A DNA stretch of 64,000 nucleotides, taken from Rhinopomastus cyanomelas (lineage: Eukaryota > Chordata > Aves > Bucerotiformes > Rhinopomastidae). The stretch covers positions 558,001-622,000 of the forward strand of contig VXBP01004577.1 in the NCBI GenBank assembly GCA_013400115.1, written 5' to 3'. Positions 1 through 12,287 of this stretch are shown piece after piece (positions within the stretch are counted from its first letter, which is position 1; each line of letters opens with the position of its first letter). The position numbers and the translations under genes are program-made. Below the pieces are notes generated by a model that was not told where the DNA came from, searched no databases, and saw nothing but the letters and a program-made list of their open reading frames with translations.

Positions 1-902
1 GCAAATACCAATTTTGTGCAATGTAACAAGAAATGCAAGTGCTATTTAGCCTGCAGCCACATAGGGAAAGAAAAGGCTTCTACCTGAAGAACAGGTTTAG
101 CCCTGTTCTTCACAAGGAGGGCAGTGTTGGGAGTACTGACTCTTGGGAACCTTACCCCTGTGGCTTTACTAGCTTAGCATGCAGACAAAAGAATTTCTAA
201 GGCAGAACTTGAGAAAAATAATAAATTGCATTTCAAACTCATTAGCCATTAAAAGCTGAAAAAGCTCAAGGTTTATATTAGTGAAGGGCTTTCTACCAAC
301 TAACATTAGTAATTCTGGCTGATACAAAATACAGGTTAAACCCTGTACGAGTAGAGGCATAAAAGAAAATACTTCTGTTTAGTCCCTTGTCACTATTCAA
401 ATTTAGGTTGCAAACAAGCTTATGTTTAAAAGAGGTTGGGATTTTTTGGTTGATTTCCCAAGGCCTTGTCTTTGCACCAAAACAGCAGTAATATCAGATT
501 TAACCTCTTGTCATCTCTGTGCCTCAGGGTAGTGTGATGGCATTCTTTGGAATTTCTTGGAAACTGAAGTCCTGTAGCTTAACTTATTAATATAAAATCT
601 CAAATAACTTCATTGTCTGTTACTTCATTCTTGCACATGTAGAAATACTGCGTGCATTTTGTAATGTATTCTGGCAAGCTTATTTTATGCTGTTAAACTA
701 GATAAGAGGTAATCTGACTTGATTTTTTTTTTTTGTTGTATCATCACTTTGTCACTACTAGTGGTTATAAAGGATAAGTATTGCTTGTTAATTTGTGCTG
801 CTGTAGGGAAGTGAAAACAAGGTATTTTAAAGGACACCTTTCTGTAATGCTGTGATCCTATTTGTCTTTATACTGAAGACTTAATGTGATAATTTGCAAC
901 AG
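1..902 (+). other. MASTL: MASTL intron (5' part outside the window)
   Basis: Intronic sequence leading to the acceptor at 901-902. I see no coding exon, repeat copy or structured RNA in it. It has a T run at 723-734 about 170 bases before the exon. The short open frame on the other strand at 169-360 has no features of a gene. Confidence 0.7.
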
Positions 903-2141
903 AGTGAAGATGGACCCTGTTCTACAACAGGGAAAACAAGTAGCAGTGGGCCAGCTCTCCTTTCAAACGTAGAATTACTGAATAGCAAAGGTGTGCAAGC
1001 TGTAAAACACAAAGAACTGGAGTCTGCAGTTTCTCCTGTCAGCAGCAATGATTCTGGCAGAAGGCTGAAATTGGGAAGTGAACGTTCTCATATAACAGAT
1101 ACTCCTGTGTCCACCCTGGACATGAAAGGCATAGTCAGAAAATGTTTTTCTGAAAACAAGATTTGTGAAGAAAAACCTTTTGTAAATAAAGAGGTGACTA
1201 ATGAAACAGCAGAAACTTCCAACCAAAAGTCGTCTTCAACGCAGAATGAGCCTGTCAAGCACATCAAAGAGGAAGAAACTTTTGAAAAGCCAGGTTTTAA
1301 AAGGTGTTTTGAATTTGTTGACACTAGTCCTTGCCAGGAGTTTAATTATGTTAAAAAAACCAATGCAGAGTATAAACGTGGGTGTCAGATTGCAGAATTT
1401 CCAGCAAACAAAAGGACAGGTTTGACAACAGAAATTCAGTCCTTAATGATTTCTGGTGATGGATGCCTACTTGACACCTGCAGAAGCAGGGAAGACGTTG
1501 GAAGCTTTATTGGTAGCCAGCGAACAGTAGAAAAGCCACTTGGTCCTGTCATAGCCAAAAATCTTCTATGTTATCTGAATGCAGATGATGAAAAGGATGA
1601 TAAAAAGGAGTACATGAACTCAAGTTTTTTACCCACTGATGATGAAAAACCTTCAGGAATCCTCAGTGCAGATTCTGATATATCACTTCCTGAAATGTCT
1701 GTCGCAGAAAGTAATTTAGAAAAGCAGCTTTTTGATTTGGACAAAAGTGTTAAAGACCTGTCCTTTGAGGAACCAAAACCAGAAGACCTGCTAGTAACAT
1801 CACCAGAGTCCCAAGGTGCTTCACAAAACAGGGAAGAAGCACACACTGTCCAGGACTGCAAGGTGTTCGATCATGAAGAGGATAATCGCAAAAAACTCAC
1901 TGAAGACTCTTGCCTTGACGCAGTATCTGGGCCTTCAGAAAAGACAATGGAAGCACTGAGTGTCCTAAAAAAAAATGCTGTTGTTTTTCGGAGTTATAAT
2001 AGTCCAATTAATACATCCAACGTATCTGAGCCTTGTAGCATGGCTTCCTTAGAGATAATGGATCTTTCAGCTGCTTGTAGTGGCTCTTACCCAACAGCTA
2101 TTACTCCGTTACAGAAAGGAAGACCGTATAGGGTCTATCAG
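903..2141 (+). CDS. MASTL: MASTL large internal exon (non-conserved middle region)
   Basis: A 1239-nt exon, phase 0 at both ends, giving 413 codons that begin S-E-D-G-P. The acceptor is ttgcaacag before 903 and the donor is cag/gtatgta after 2141; continuing past the donor gives a short unrelated tail and a stop at 2198. The product is Ser/Thr/Glu/Lys-rich and low in hydrophobics, as expected for the long, probably disordered insert between the two kinase half-domains of Greatwall. It contains several S/T-P sites and acidic runs (for example around 1585-1610). In human MASTL one very large exon likewise encodes most of this insert, so this is likely the counterpart of human exon 8. Confidence 0.94.
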
Positions 2142-5100
2142 GTATGTAAAGTGTGTAGGAATTTTGTGCATGCATTAGGTGTTACCAATCTGAAATAATT
2201 TTAGTTGTTAATTTGGGGAAAATTGAAACAGTTTTGAGGTAGTCTGTGAAGGAGATATTTGACTTAATGGACTTGTGTGGTCAAAATTACAGTTTTTGTA
2301 AGATCTTAGCAGTTACTGTGTCCTGTGTAGCTCAGCGTTTAGTAGGCTATCTTCAGGTTTGAATTTGAAAGTTGAGCTTGATTGGTTGCCTTTGGGTCTG
2401 TTTTGGTTAAGGGTTTCTGAGGGTCTGATGCCTGAGAATGAATGTGAAGAGCTGTCATTCCTTGTATGGTTCAGGATGGTTTTAATAAAGAAATGTGTTC
2501 CACACAGTTTTTCAGGGAATGTACATCTTGTGACATTTTTTTACTTGAAATATCAACTGTTACACACATTATTAAACCTGGAGATGGGAATTTCTTAGCT
2601 GGCTTTGTCTTGACATCTGAAATGTTTGTGGCATCTTTTAAGACACCTCATCAAGGAGACGCTAGCACACCGTACAGGACTCCAAAGAGTGTCAGAAGAG
2701 GAGCTGCCCCGGTGGAAGGCGAACGCATCCTAGGGACACCAGACTACCTAGCACCTGAGCTGCTTTTGGCAAAGCCTCATGGTAAGACATGAGTTAGTAA
2801 ATACTTGAAAGACTATATACTTACACTTCTAAATGTGTCTGGAGCTCTCAACCTTCCAAGTAACATGATAGCAAAACCCTTAAAAATACCTACCCTTAGC
2901 TTTTGTCAGCATAGGTTGCTGTGTGGTTCTGCTTCAGCTGCTCTCTTCCATTTACTTCTCCCAAAAAATTGGAGGTTTTGACAGTCTAACATTAGTCTCG
3001 CCTGCTGCTAATCCAAGTCTTTTGGAAGTTGTGCTTAGGCAGCCTGAGACTTGTACTTGGTTTAGGAATCAGTTTTTTTCACCCTGCAAGTCCTTAGTGA
3101 TTTTGTTGTTTGGAGTTGGGAGGTTGAACTTTGTGAAAAGCAGTATGAAAGAATTAAGCCTCAAATTACTATTAAAATGTATTCCATGTTTATGGATCTT
3201 AGTGTTCCGTGCGTCCAGACAAGTTTGTAGCATTAAAATAAATTGAGTGGAGTGACTTCACAAAATAAAAGTCAGTTTTTTGCAAAATCCTACAGGATGA
3301 GCTAGCACAACTTTGAAGAGTATAAAATTATTTGGCTTCAATCCTGAACTTGATTGAGATCAACAGAAAGTCAAGTGTATTCCTGCTTACTTGCGAGACC
3401 TGTTAATAAAAATAAAGGTAGTATATCCCTGATACAGTTGTTGCATTTCTTTCCATGTTATTTCCCTCTCAAAGCATATGTTTATTTTATAGCACTAATA
3501 GCCTCAGGAAAACTGAGGTCTTCACTAAGAAATAGTGATTGCTGATGAGGAACTGTAGAATTCTGCTGTATGCAGCCTGTAAAGCTTCATGAAGACATTT
3601 AACAGTTTAACTGTACCAATTAAAATTATTAAACATATGGAATTGTTTTCCTCTTTGGTTTAGGAATCCTGGTAACTTGTCAGGCATTAAAACTGGATAA
3701 TAGTTTGGAAGTGGCCAGTAGGAGTAAGGAGGTTATCGTCCCCTTGTATTTGGCATTAGTTAGGCCACATCTTGAGTAGTGTGTCCAGTTTTGGGCACCT
3801 CAGTACAAGAGATGTGGAGGTGCTGGAGCAGGTGCAGAGGAGGGCAACTAAGCTGGTGAAGGGCCTGGAGAATAAATCTTATGAGGAAAGACTGGAAGAG
3901 CTGAGGCTCTTTAGTTTGAAGAGGCTGAGAGGAGACTTCATCACTCTACAACTACCTGAAAGGACGGTGTAGAGAGGTTGGCGCTGGTCTCTTCTCACAA
4001 GCAATTAGTGATAGAACAAGAGGGAGTGGGTTCAAGTTACAACAGGGGAGGTTTAGACCAGATATGAAAACTTTTTTCACTGGAATGGGCTTCCCAGGGA
4101 GATGGTTGTGTTGCCATCCCTGGATGTGTTTAAAGATTGTTTGAATGAGGTGTTGAGGGATGTGATTTAGGGGTGAACTTGTAAGGTGGGTAGATGGTTG
4201 GACTTGATGATCCCGGGGTCTTTTCCAACCTGAGTGGTTCTGTGGAATGTAATCACTGCTACTCAGACAATGTGAATGTTGACTGCAAGGTGGTTTCTGT
4301 TCAACTAGTGTTTTCAGGAGTTGAGGAATAGCTTGCAAAGTGTCTTAATTACATGTCAGGGAATGTCTCATTACTTACCTGTTGAAACCAGAGTTTTCTG
4401 CCTTTTGAATTCAAAGCTTTCCCTCACTAATTAGTTCTGGTGGTGGTAACCTGCTTCTAAATGTAATTGTAATCCCAAACCCTAATAACGTTACCAAACT
4501 GTTTTATTTCTGTTTCTAAATGGGATCTAACATTAGCACCTTTTTTTTTTATTGTTGAGTTGCTACCTTAAGGAAAAGCATTTACATTTCTATGCCTTTG
4601 GAGAATCCTACTTGGAATTTGTTTGCAAGGGTTTTTTTGCAGTAATGGTGATGCTCTTGTTTTGTTGTATTTGTTTGTATGCAGGAACGCTGATCTGTGG
4701 TGAGTTTACTGTGCAGAAATGGAGTGTTCAGCATTAACTGAACAGTCAAAGTGTAACTAGATCAACAGTTTCCAAGAAAGTTGTTTGAGTCAGCAGTGTT
4801 TTGACTTAGAAAGATAGGTCCAATATACTATCCTTATAAGAACGTGTGATGCTTCCACCAAAGATGGAGGAAAAATTGGCACCATGATAATCTCAGAAAT
4901 CGTATTGTAAGCACGTGCTTCAGGAGTAAAGTCAGCCTTCGTAAAGACATTGTCACAGACAGTAAATCAGACTTTTTTCTCGTTATTCCTTTCACTTTCT
5001 GCTGCCTGATTTACTTTGTGTATGGATAAAGAAGGTCCAGTTGTGCAAGACCTGGTACTTCTGTTTCTTGCTTCGAGTATTGATCGATGTGACTTAGAGG

Positions 5101-8100
5101 TGTGGGAGGAGCTAAACAACCTTCTGGAGTGCAAAAAAATTGGTGCTAAAACCTGTTACTACATTTTTTTAGAGCTTTGATCTTATTAGACTTTGACTGA
5201 AACTGGAAGTATTTTTATCTGAACATTCAGGTACCTCTAACAACAGTGGATGTGACCTCACTGCTTTGACACGCTTAGCTTGATGTGGCGCGCTTGCTGC
5301 TGTGAAGCTGCTAAAAGTGTGTTAGACTGTTACACACCTGTGTGACTTGGTCTAGGTGACCCTGCTCTGGCAGAGGGATTGGGTTAGATGGTCTTTCGAG
5401 ATCCCATCCAATCCCTAATGTTCTGTGATCTCTTTTTCAGTATTTCCACGTTGAGTCACTAGTCCATTTTGAAGTGGCTCAAAACACTTGTTTTCTTAAC
5501 TTGGAGTCTTTTCTATGCCCAAATAGCCAAGGAAAACACAATGTGTGCTTTTTCAAAGACTGGTTTTTCAGCAAGTGACCTTTTTTTCATACGGTGGAGC
5601 GGCTGTGGTTTAAAGGTGCATGCAGTGGTGTCTGGGATTGCTTTATCTGCTTGTTTCAAAGTAGGCTAATGAGCTTGGCTTGGCCAAAAAGAACACTGGA
5701 ATGTGGAAAACCAACATGTAATAAGAAAGAGATTAGCTGGTAATTTACACCTAGTAATTGCCCTAATTAACTTCAGTATAACAAAGTAATTGCAGCTTCT
5801 TGCCTGCTGGCTTATCTCTGCAAGCTGGCATCAAGATTTTGACACAAATGCAGACAACTAAGTTAAATAGTTTGATTTCTCGGGGCCTTCTTTAAGAATT
5901 TAGAAGATAGAGGTTACGACTTGGAGCATCTGTCCAGGCTTCAGAGCAGTTGTTAAAGACAGTTGTTGTCACAAAACCATCTTGTGGAGAAATCAGCTCC
6001 TGAATTCTATGATGGAAGTTGATAATTAGACTGATCTGAAGAGTCTCCTTGCTTTTATCAGTAATCTGATATTATCTGTAATGAACTAAGGCACAGATGT
6101 GCTTTAAAAAGCCATTTAAAACCCACCTGGGTATGTTCCTGTGCGTCTTGGTCTAGGTGATCCCACTCTGGCAGGGGGATTGGGCTAGATGACCTTTCAG
6201 GGTCTCTTCCAATCCTTAATGATTGTATGCTTCTATGATTTTAATTTTTAATTCTTTTGCACAATGATTAAGCACAACTTGTTTTGCCTCTCAGTTTCTA
6301 AGAAACTTTGCAGATATCTTTTAACCTTTATGTTGTGTAATGACCTGGATTTCTCTTATCAGGTTCTGCTGTAGACTGGTGGGCCCTTGGAGTTTGTTTG
6401 TTTGAGTTTCTGACTGGAATTCCACCTTTTAATGATGAAACGCCAACACAAGTCTTCCAAAATATTTTGAAACGAGGTGATCTGTTTGGGTAATCAGGAA
6501 AGGATGTATTTTCAACACTGGTTTATGGCTCAAGTTCCTGACTCCTCTGCATCTTTGTAGATATTCCCTGGCCCGAGGGTGAAGAACAGCTGTCTGATAA
6601 TGCCCAAAATGCAATAGATATTCTTCTAACAATTGACAATACCAAGAGAGCTGGACTGAAGGGTTGGTATTAAAATTCTCTTGTGTTCCAATTTAAAATT
6701 TCAAAGTGATGCTGGCTTAGACTGAAACTTTTAATGCCTATTTATATTCTTTGTGTAGTGCCTGGACACTTAAGTTGTCGTATTTTGTAATTCTTGTGGG
6801 ATTTTTTTCCCCCTTTAATGAGGAAATCTTTTGGATCATGATGTATTGCTTTTAGGGTGTTCAAACTGGATTATTTGTTTTAATGCTGTTCTGAATGTTT
6901 AGTGCTTGACATCTGACATACCAGAATTCACTTTAACTCAGTAACAGGTAAGTAAGATTTTTCACCTAACTGATTTTAGGCACCTTGACTAGAAGCTTCC
7001 TACAACAGTTAATCCAAAGGAGCTTTTTACAAGATCAGCCTGTCTTTACTGAATGTGTAGAAGAACAGCATTAGACACCATACACTTAACAATGTTTATA
7101 CTAATTCCTTTTCCCTTGTAGAAGGACTTTAAACATTTGTAACAGTGACTGTATTTTATTAAAAAACATGAGGAAAGCTTTATGAGATTTTCTGGGAAAA
7201 GAGTAGAAGAAATCTTATGTGACAATGGTCCAAGAAATGACTAGAGTTGGAAATTGTTGTGGAAATGCTTACTCATGCAGAGACCAAGGGCTAGAAGCTG
7301 AAAACAGGCCAGGTCAAATTAATGACAGCACAGTGATAAATTAAGATCATTATGTCAGTGGAGAATTTAGTGCTTCTTCAATGTCTCCCAAAGAGCATCT
7401 AATGTCATAATTTGGTGGCTTAGTTAAGCATCACAAGTTGTGATCTTTATTCCTAGCTACTAGGGTGAAATCTAATTGCATGTCATGCTCTGCAATTTAA
7501 ACTGGATACCAGAATGTTGCCTTCCAGTCTGAAGTTCTTGGAAATTCATCTTTTTCAGGGTCTTTTAACTGTAGCTGATTTTTTTTTTCAAATTTGCAGG
7601 CTGCTGAAGTGGTGTTTCAGGACAACCATTAAGTTTTCATTGTTGTTGAATGTTATTCCCCTCCCCAACACACATGCTCTTCCCCTCCTTATTTCCAGTG
7701 TGAATCCTCACTTGGGAAGAGAACTCAGTTATGTTCTGTCTTAGTGCTGTGCTTCTGTGAGCTCTCTCTTTCCAGATAAGTGAAGCTATAAAGCAACACT
7801 TGTCAGGGAACACTGGTGTCCAAAGCCTAGGGTTGTTCTTTCTGCCTTCTCTTTGGAGATGTGGGCAGGAGCTGACTGCCAGCTAGAGACCAGATTGATC
7901 ACTTTTTTTGGAAAATACAATGAATTCTGTTCACCTTTTTCAGCTCAAGGTAGCTTTCTGTATGGACAGAGTACATCTGGTTCTGAGACAGTGGATTGGT
8001 GCAGTGCCTGCATGGTTGCTGAAGTTGTTGGGTAGTTAGAAGACTTAGCCCATCTGATTTTGTGGCCTTTTGTGAAACAACAAATGTGTTACTGTCTTGC

Positions 8101-9016
8101 TGTCTGTCAGCTAAAACCCTGTGATCTGTGCTTAGAATTGAAATTTGCAGTTTGTGGTTTGTCTTGGTCAGACTTTGAGCTCCTAAGTGTGACTTTAATT
8201 TTAATTTTCCAGAATTTTTTTACCTGACATGTTCTGTTTGATTTGCTACTGAGTTAAAAGTTGCTTTCATCAGCGAGTGGTGCTTGCGGGTTATGCAGAA
8301 GACTCTTCTAGTCCAGCATGCCAGGAAGTTGCCCTCTGGTCAGAACAGATAGTGCAGAGGAGTTCCTGAGTCTGGAAGCCTAGCAGCTTGGGTAGTTTTC
8401 CCACCTTTAGGCTGGGAAAGGCCTTGCATGTCTGCTGGTAGGCTGAAGGGAACTGTACAAAGCAGAAGAGAACTGTGTCATGAGCTAGCAAAAGGCAAGT
8501 GGCCCAGAGGAGGGTGGGAGCCACTCCTATACATCTGCTTAGTACACGACTTTGGCAAGATTAGAAACAGACTTTGAAGTGATGCTTGAATTCCTGTGGT
8601 GCTCTGTCATAAGAAACATCCCAAGGCACCTCTGATATTGAGAGTGGGGTGTCCAGCCACAAGAAGATGGTTAGTTGGGATGACACTATCTCTGCTGAGG
8701 CTGGGGATTATCAAAACCAGCTGCAATTTGCACACTTGTGCATGTCCAAACCCAACCAAATAGAGCAAGTCTGCCAGCAGATAGGCACCAAGGGACTGTA
8801 GTGACCGTGGGGCTTGGCAAAAGGAAGTTTGTAATGCTTATTTCAACTTCTGTTTCAGAACTGAAACATCATCCTCTCTTTCATGGCGTGGACTGGGACA
8901 ACCTGCAGAATCAACCTATGCCATTTATTCCTCAGCCAGATGATGAAACTGACACTTCATACTTTGAAGCCAGGAATAATGCTCAGCACCTGACTGTGTC
9001 TGGTTTCAGCTTGTAG
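903..9016 (+). CDS. MASTL: MASTL (Greatwall) serine/threonine kinase, 3' five coding exons (partial gene)
   Basis: Joined coding segments are 903-2141, 2643-2781, 6363-6476, 6561-6662 and 8859-9016. They total 1752 nt in one open frame (583 residues plus TAG). The family is an AGC-type kinase that phosphorylates ENSA/ARPP19 to inhibit PP2A-B55 at mitotic entry. Seen here: most of the long non-conserved middle region that splits the kinase domain (residues 1-413 of this part), then GTPDYLAPE (P+1/APE region), DWWALG (subdomain IX), the rest of the C-lobe, and the AGC-type tail ending TVSGFSL. The ATP-binding lobe and the catalytic HRD/DFG motifs are not in the window and must lie upstream of base 1. 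All splice junctions are GT-AG with matching phases, and I see no frameshift. Identification rests on family recognition of the C-lobe and tail. Confidence 0.96.
2643..2781 (+). CDS. MASTL: MASTL exon carrying the activation-segment end (GTPDYLAPE)
   Basis: A 139-nt exon, phase 0 in and phase 1 out. The acceptor is catcttttaag before 2643 and the donor is g/gtaaga after 2781. It encodes T-P-Y-R-T-P-K-S-V-R-R-G followed by E-R-I-L-G-T-P-D-Y-L-A-P-E-L, the conserved end of the kinase T-loop. The Thr of GTPD is a known activating phosphosite in the family. This exon marks where the kinase fold resumes after the insert. Confidence 0.96.
3708..4245 (+). repeat. CR1 LINE, end of ORF2 and 3' tail
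   Basis: Contains decayed CR1 ORF2 C-terminal code (RPHLE-like, QRRATKLVKGLE, SYEERLEELRLF) and the CR1 3' end (gatgatcccggggtcttttcc). Stops and frameshifts are present. It belongs to the older subfamily in this window. It lies in a MASTL intron, sense. Confidence 0.92.
5335..5433 (+). repeat. CR1 LINE 3' fragment
   Basis: cttggtctaggtgaccctg through ccaatccctaatgttctgtg, the younger subfamily tail. Sense in a MASTL intron. Confidence 0.9.
6115..6240 (+). repeat. CR1 LINE 3' fragment
   Basis: Begins in aaaacccacctgggtatg and ends near gcttctatgat; younger subfamily tail. It ends about 120 bases from the DWWALG exon. Confidence 0.9.
6363..6476 (+). CDS. MASTL: MASTL C-lobe exon (DWWALG region)
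   Basis: A 114-nt exon, phase 1 in and phase 1 out. The acceptor is ctcttatcag before 6363; the donor is cgag/gtgatc after 6476. It encodes S-A-V-D-W-W-A-L-G-V-C-L-F-E-F and then GIPPFNDETP, the subdomain IX helix and the following loop typical of AGC kinases. It sits 84 bp from the next exon, a very short intron. Confidence 0.96.
6561..6662 (+). CDS. MASTL: MASTL C-lobe exon (DIPWPEGEE region)
   Basis: A 102-nt exon, phase 1 in and phase 1 out. The acceptor is catctttgtag before 6561. The donor must be gttggt at 6663, because phase 1 is needed to join GAA (Glu) at the next exon. It encodes D-I-P-W-P-E-G-E-E through T-I-D-N-T-K-R-A-G-L-K, the end of the kinase C-lobe (subdomain XI Arg). Confidence 0.95.
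6663..8858 (+). other. MASTL: MASTL last intron
   Basis: A 2.2 kb intron without any CR1 copy or other feature I can recognise. Several short open frames occur on both strands, but none has splice sites or family resemblance. Confidence 0.7.
8859..9016 (+). CDS. MASTL: MASTL last coding exon (AGC C-tail, stop codon)
   Basis: A 158-nt coding part with acceptor tctgtttcag before 8859 and TAG at 9014-9016. It encodes E-L-K-H-H-P-L-F, then the MPFIPQPDDETDTSYFEARN tail and TVSGFSL at the C-terminus. The Ser in TVSGFSL corresponds to the C-terminal autophosphorylation (turn-motif-like) site reported for Greatwall. The tail is near-identical to mammals, in contrast to the fast-evolving middle exon. 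Confidence 0.96.
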
Positions 9017-10053
9017 CATCCAGATAAGCAAACTTTCTCCATGCTTTTGCACACTTCAAACAGTGTTACAGGATCACCTGTTGTCTTAGAACCAAGTTTC
9101 CTTGCCATACTTAGTGTCTTGTAAGTTATCTGTCTGTTTTTGTTATTGCATCCTTTATTCTGAAGTGAAACTACTGTACAAAACAGCTGGTATCAAGTGC
9201 CTTCATGCTACTTCTGACCTCCTTTACTGCACCTTACTGCAAGTCCCAAGCATTGCATTTCTAGAGCAAGTAACACTTGGTAGTGATGGGGCTTTTGTTT
9301 AAACAGTGATGAGTAACTCCAGTTAGGAAGTGTGAAGTCCTTTCCCCCTTAAACATAATGGACAAAGAGCATAATTAGGCAATTAGTGGTCACTTATAAC
9401 TGACCTGTTGGTGGGTCAGTGTGATGGCAGCCTGGCTTGGGGATAGTCCTTTCTGACCACTTCAAGTGTGTATCCACTGTGCAAAAGTAAAGTTTCTATT
9501 TGAGTTGGAACATGCAAACCTTAAAACAGCGTTGAAATATCTGCCTTCTGTTTGTCTTCACCCAGAGAGGGCTGGCAGAGACGGTGGTGTTCAACGTGAG
9601 CTTGTCTGGATGTGGCACGCAGACAGCGGTTCCACTGGCTGGAATCCTTTCTTAGACAAACAGCGCAGGGAAAGGATACTTGGGGCAAATCTGTTAAATG
9701 AATGCTCTGTTTCAGTTGTTGCATCATAACCACTTGCACTGCACAAGGATGGATGGAATAGACTAGTGCATGGTCTAGTAATCACCTGTTTGAAATAGAA
9801 AATGTTGTGTATTTGTGGTTGCTCACATTGGATGGCAGAGAAGAAACAAGATCCCCTCAGTGTTGGCTAACAAGTGCACTATTGTGCCAAGGCTGCTGGC
9901 TATTAACTACCCTAATGTATTTCAGACTAACGGGGTCTTCTGTGACCTTACAATCAGATCTCAGATTTTACCAGAACTCAGCTTACAAGTGTCTATTCAG
10001 TACTGTAAGCCCTGCTTGGGGGAAGTATGTTTAAATCAAGTTGTTAAATGCAA

Positions 10054-10059
10054 AATAAA
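10054..10059 (+). terminator. MASTL: Candidate proximal MASTL poly(A) signal AATAAA
   Basis: A canonical AATAAA hexamer about 1.04 kb after the MASTL stop, followed within 40 bases by a T/G-containing stretch. Confidence 0.45.
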
Positions 10060-10816
10060 CTCGCATCTGCAAGGGTTTAGAGGTTTATTTGTAGCTAATT
10101 CTGTCTAAATGGTTGTCAGTATTTTCCTTGCTTTAGGTATCTTTTATCAGTTCACTTGATGAACATTTGGAGCTTTCAGGTTTGTCCTTGTTGGGTCTCT
10201 TGTGCTAGATGGTGGTGCCAGCAAGTGGCCACATGCCACAAGCCAAGTATTTTTCTCCTGGTGTTTGCCAAGTGGCTTTTGAGTCCTGTGAGCTGACTCT
10301 TGCAGGGGAAGCTACCCTTTCCTTCCAGGAGAAGGAAAGATTTATTGATGGAATTCTGAGTCAGCACTGACTGCTGGGCCTTCTGCTGCCCCCTCTCAGG
10401 TAGCTGGGAAAGGAATGGGAATGGTAGAGAAAACATGAAGCCTCCTAGGAGGATCAACAGAGTGGATTCTAAACAGCTCAGCGTGACTAAGCCCAGGTCT
10501 AGATGTGGTAACACAAGCACAGTGAAAACAGAATCTTAGCAAGTTGCAAAACACACGGGAGCTCTCACTTCCTACGGCTTAGAAAACTGCTGAACCTTAC
10601 TTCAATTGTTCCATGAAAAAGGTGCTGAAGCAGTGTTCATAGACACAGTTCTCTGAGCAGGACTAGTTGTTTAGCCTATTTCCTGTGTATGGTTAGGTAT
10701 AACCTGTTGAAGTTACCTTAAGTAACTGCTGGTATTTAAAAATGCTATTTATTCTTACTTTTCTCCTAATCTGCTTTAAAAAGCTAACTATAAATGAGTG
10801 AATCTCTGTGCTGAAG

Positions 10817-10822
10817 AATAAA
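10817..10822 (+). terminator. MASTL: Candidate middle MASTL poly(A) signal AATAAA
   Basis: A canonical AATAAA about 1.8 kb after the stop. Downstream GT-richness is weak, so it is less likely than the sites at 10054 and 12288. Confidence 0.3.
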
Positions 10823-11449
10823 GTACGTACTCTAAACTTTTAGGAAACACCTAACAGAACACCACAAGAGCTTTGTCTTCAGTACTTGTAACACGTAGCT
10901 GTAACTAGTTATTGCAGCCTGCTCATGTTTTGTGGTAGAGATGTTCCCCCTCAAGACAGAAGCAGCTGTGGTGCTGTGATGTTTTAAAGAGAACTTCCAA
11001 GCGCTTGAAATAGATGCCTGGTTGACCCTTGTTAAGAATTATTTAAACAGGTCCTTAACCAATTGCAGTGACCTACAGAACTGTTTAAATCTTGTAGGTA
11101 ATCTAATGCTGGTGTGTGTAGAGCTGAAGAGGATGGTGCACCAAAACACGAGGCATAAAGAATCTGAACTTGCTGTTCTCTTCTTTAAAGCTTCACACTT
11201 TCTTATAAAAAAAAATCTTACTCTAGAAGAAAACCCTCTTTTCTACCATGTATAATGGAGTAAACCCCATAAATGTTGTAAAACATAGGCCAGGGGACAA
11301 ACAGCTCTCACTCCGTTGCGGTCTAGAACTTTAAATTCTGCACCCTTAGCACTTTAGACTGGCAATACCCCCTCCTCTTCAGTGTCTTCCGTTTATCCTG
11401 ATCACAGCAAACATGCAATGGAAAGTCACTTGTTGATTGTTGGGGTTCC

Positions 11450-11514
11450 TGTGGTGGGTTTGGTTGGTTTGGGTTTTTTCTNTGTGGTGGTTTTGGTTGG
11501 TTTGGGTTTTTTCT
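11450..11514. repeat. 32-base unit duplicated around a single N
   Basis: Two G/T-rich 32-base units (11450-11481 and 11483-11514) identical except at one base, separated by an N at 11482. It may be a real minisatellite or a contig join whose overlap was not merged. Confidence 0.85.
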
Positions 11515-11629
11515 GGGAAGGGGGGGGGTGTTTTTTTTTGTTCATTCTTCAACATGGAATCCCTTGTCAACTCATGCCCTGCTTACTACTTGCTTGAAGT
11601 TCAGGGAAGAGTACAACAAACCACCGGTC

Positions 11630-11802
11630 AGGTACTGGACTGGGCTGCCCAGGGTGGGGGTTGAGTCTCCATGCCTGGATGTGTTTAAAAGTGGCTTGGA
11701 TGTGGTGTTGGGGGATCTGGTTTAGGGGTGACCTTGTAGAGTAGGGTTGCTGGTTGGACTGGATGATCCCAGGGGTCTTTTCCAACCTGATTGATTCTGT
11801 GT
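11630..11802 (+). repeat. CR1 LINE 3' fragment
   Basis: gggctgcccagggtggggg through cttttccaacctgattgattctgtg; older subfamily tail. It lies between two candidate MASTL poly(A) sites. Confidence 0.9.
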
Positions 11803-12287
11803 AGATCTTAAAGTTTCTTCTCATGAGTGATCAGCTGCCAATGTTTGTGTAAACTGGCAAAATGTTTTCAGCAGCTGTTGGGGGGATACCATGGGGCAAG
11901 TAGTCTCTAGCTGGTACACGGCATTTCGTGACGGCCCAAGTCATTTCTGTGCATAACCTACATCAGAACTCTGCAGAGCTGCCAGGTGTAGCTGCTGTTA
12001 GCTGATCAGAGGGCTAGAAACTGTAGGTATCAGTAACGGAGTCTTTCCTACACAGAAAACAACAGTGGGAGCCAACTCCTGCTGCCACTAGCTTGGTGTT
12101 GGGCTCATCTGTACAGGGCAGGATGGCTGGAGGCCATGACACTGAAGTGCTGCCGTGTGTTCTTGAGTGAGCGAGTCCCACTTTGTGTGGTCAGGATTAC
12201 CTGTAGTTACTCCTAGAGAAAAGTGTCCTGTCCTCTCTCTTATGGCCTGAAAAGATTGACTTTGCACACTTCTGTGTAAATACACAA

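Larger units (their letters stand above)
2782..6362 (+). other. MASTL: MASTL intron with three CR1 copies
   Basis: A 3.6 kb intron between the GTPDYLAPE and DWWALG exons. It holds the CR1 copies at 3708-4245, 5335-5433 and 6115-6240, all in the sense direction; the last ends about 120 bases before the 3' splice site. Elsewhere it is AT-rich with T runs and nothing recognisable. Confidence 0.8.

Noticed and set aside
1571..1861. Antisense open frames inside the MASTL large exon
   Set aside because: Shadows of the coding strand, with no independent support.
2142..2198. Continuation of the MASTL large-exon frame to the TAA
   Set aside because: A strong donor (gtatgta) lies at 2142, and the next exon joins in phase with conserved residues, so this tail is intronic.
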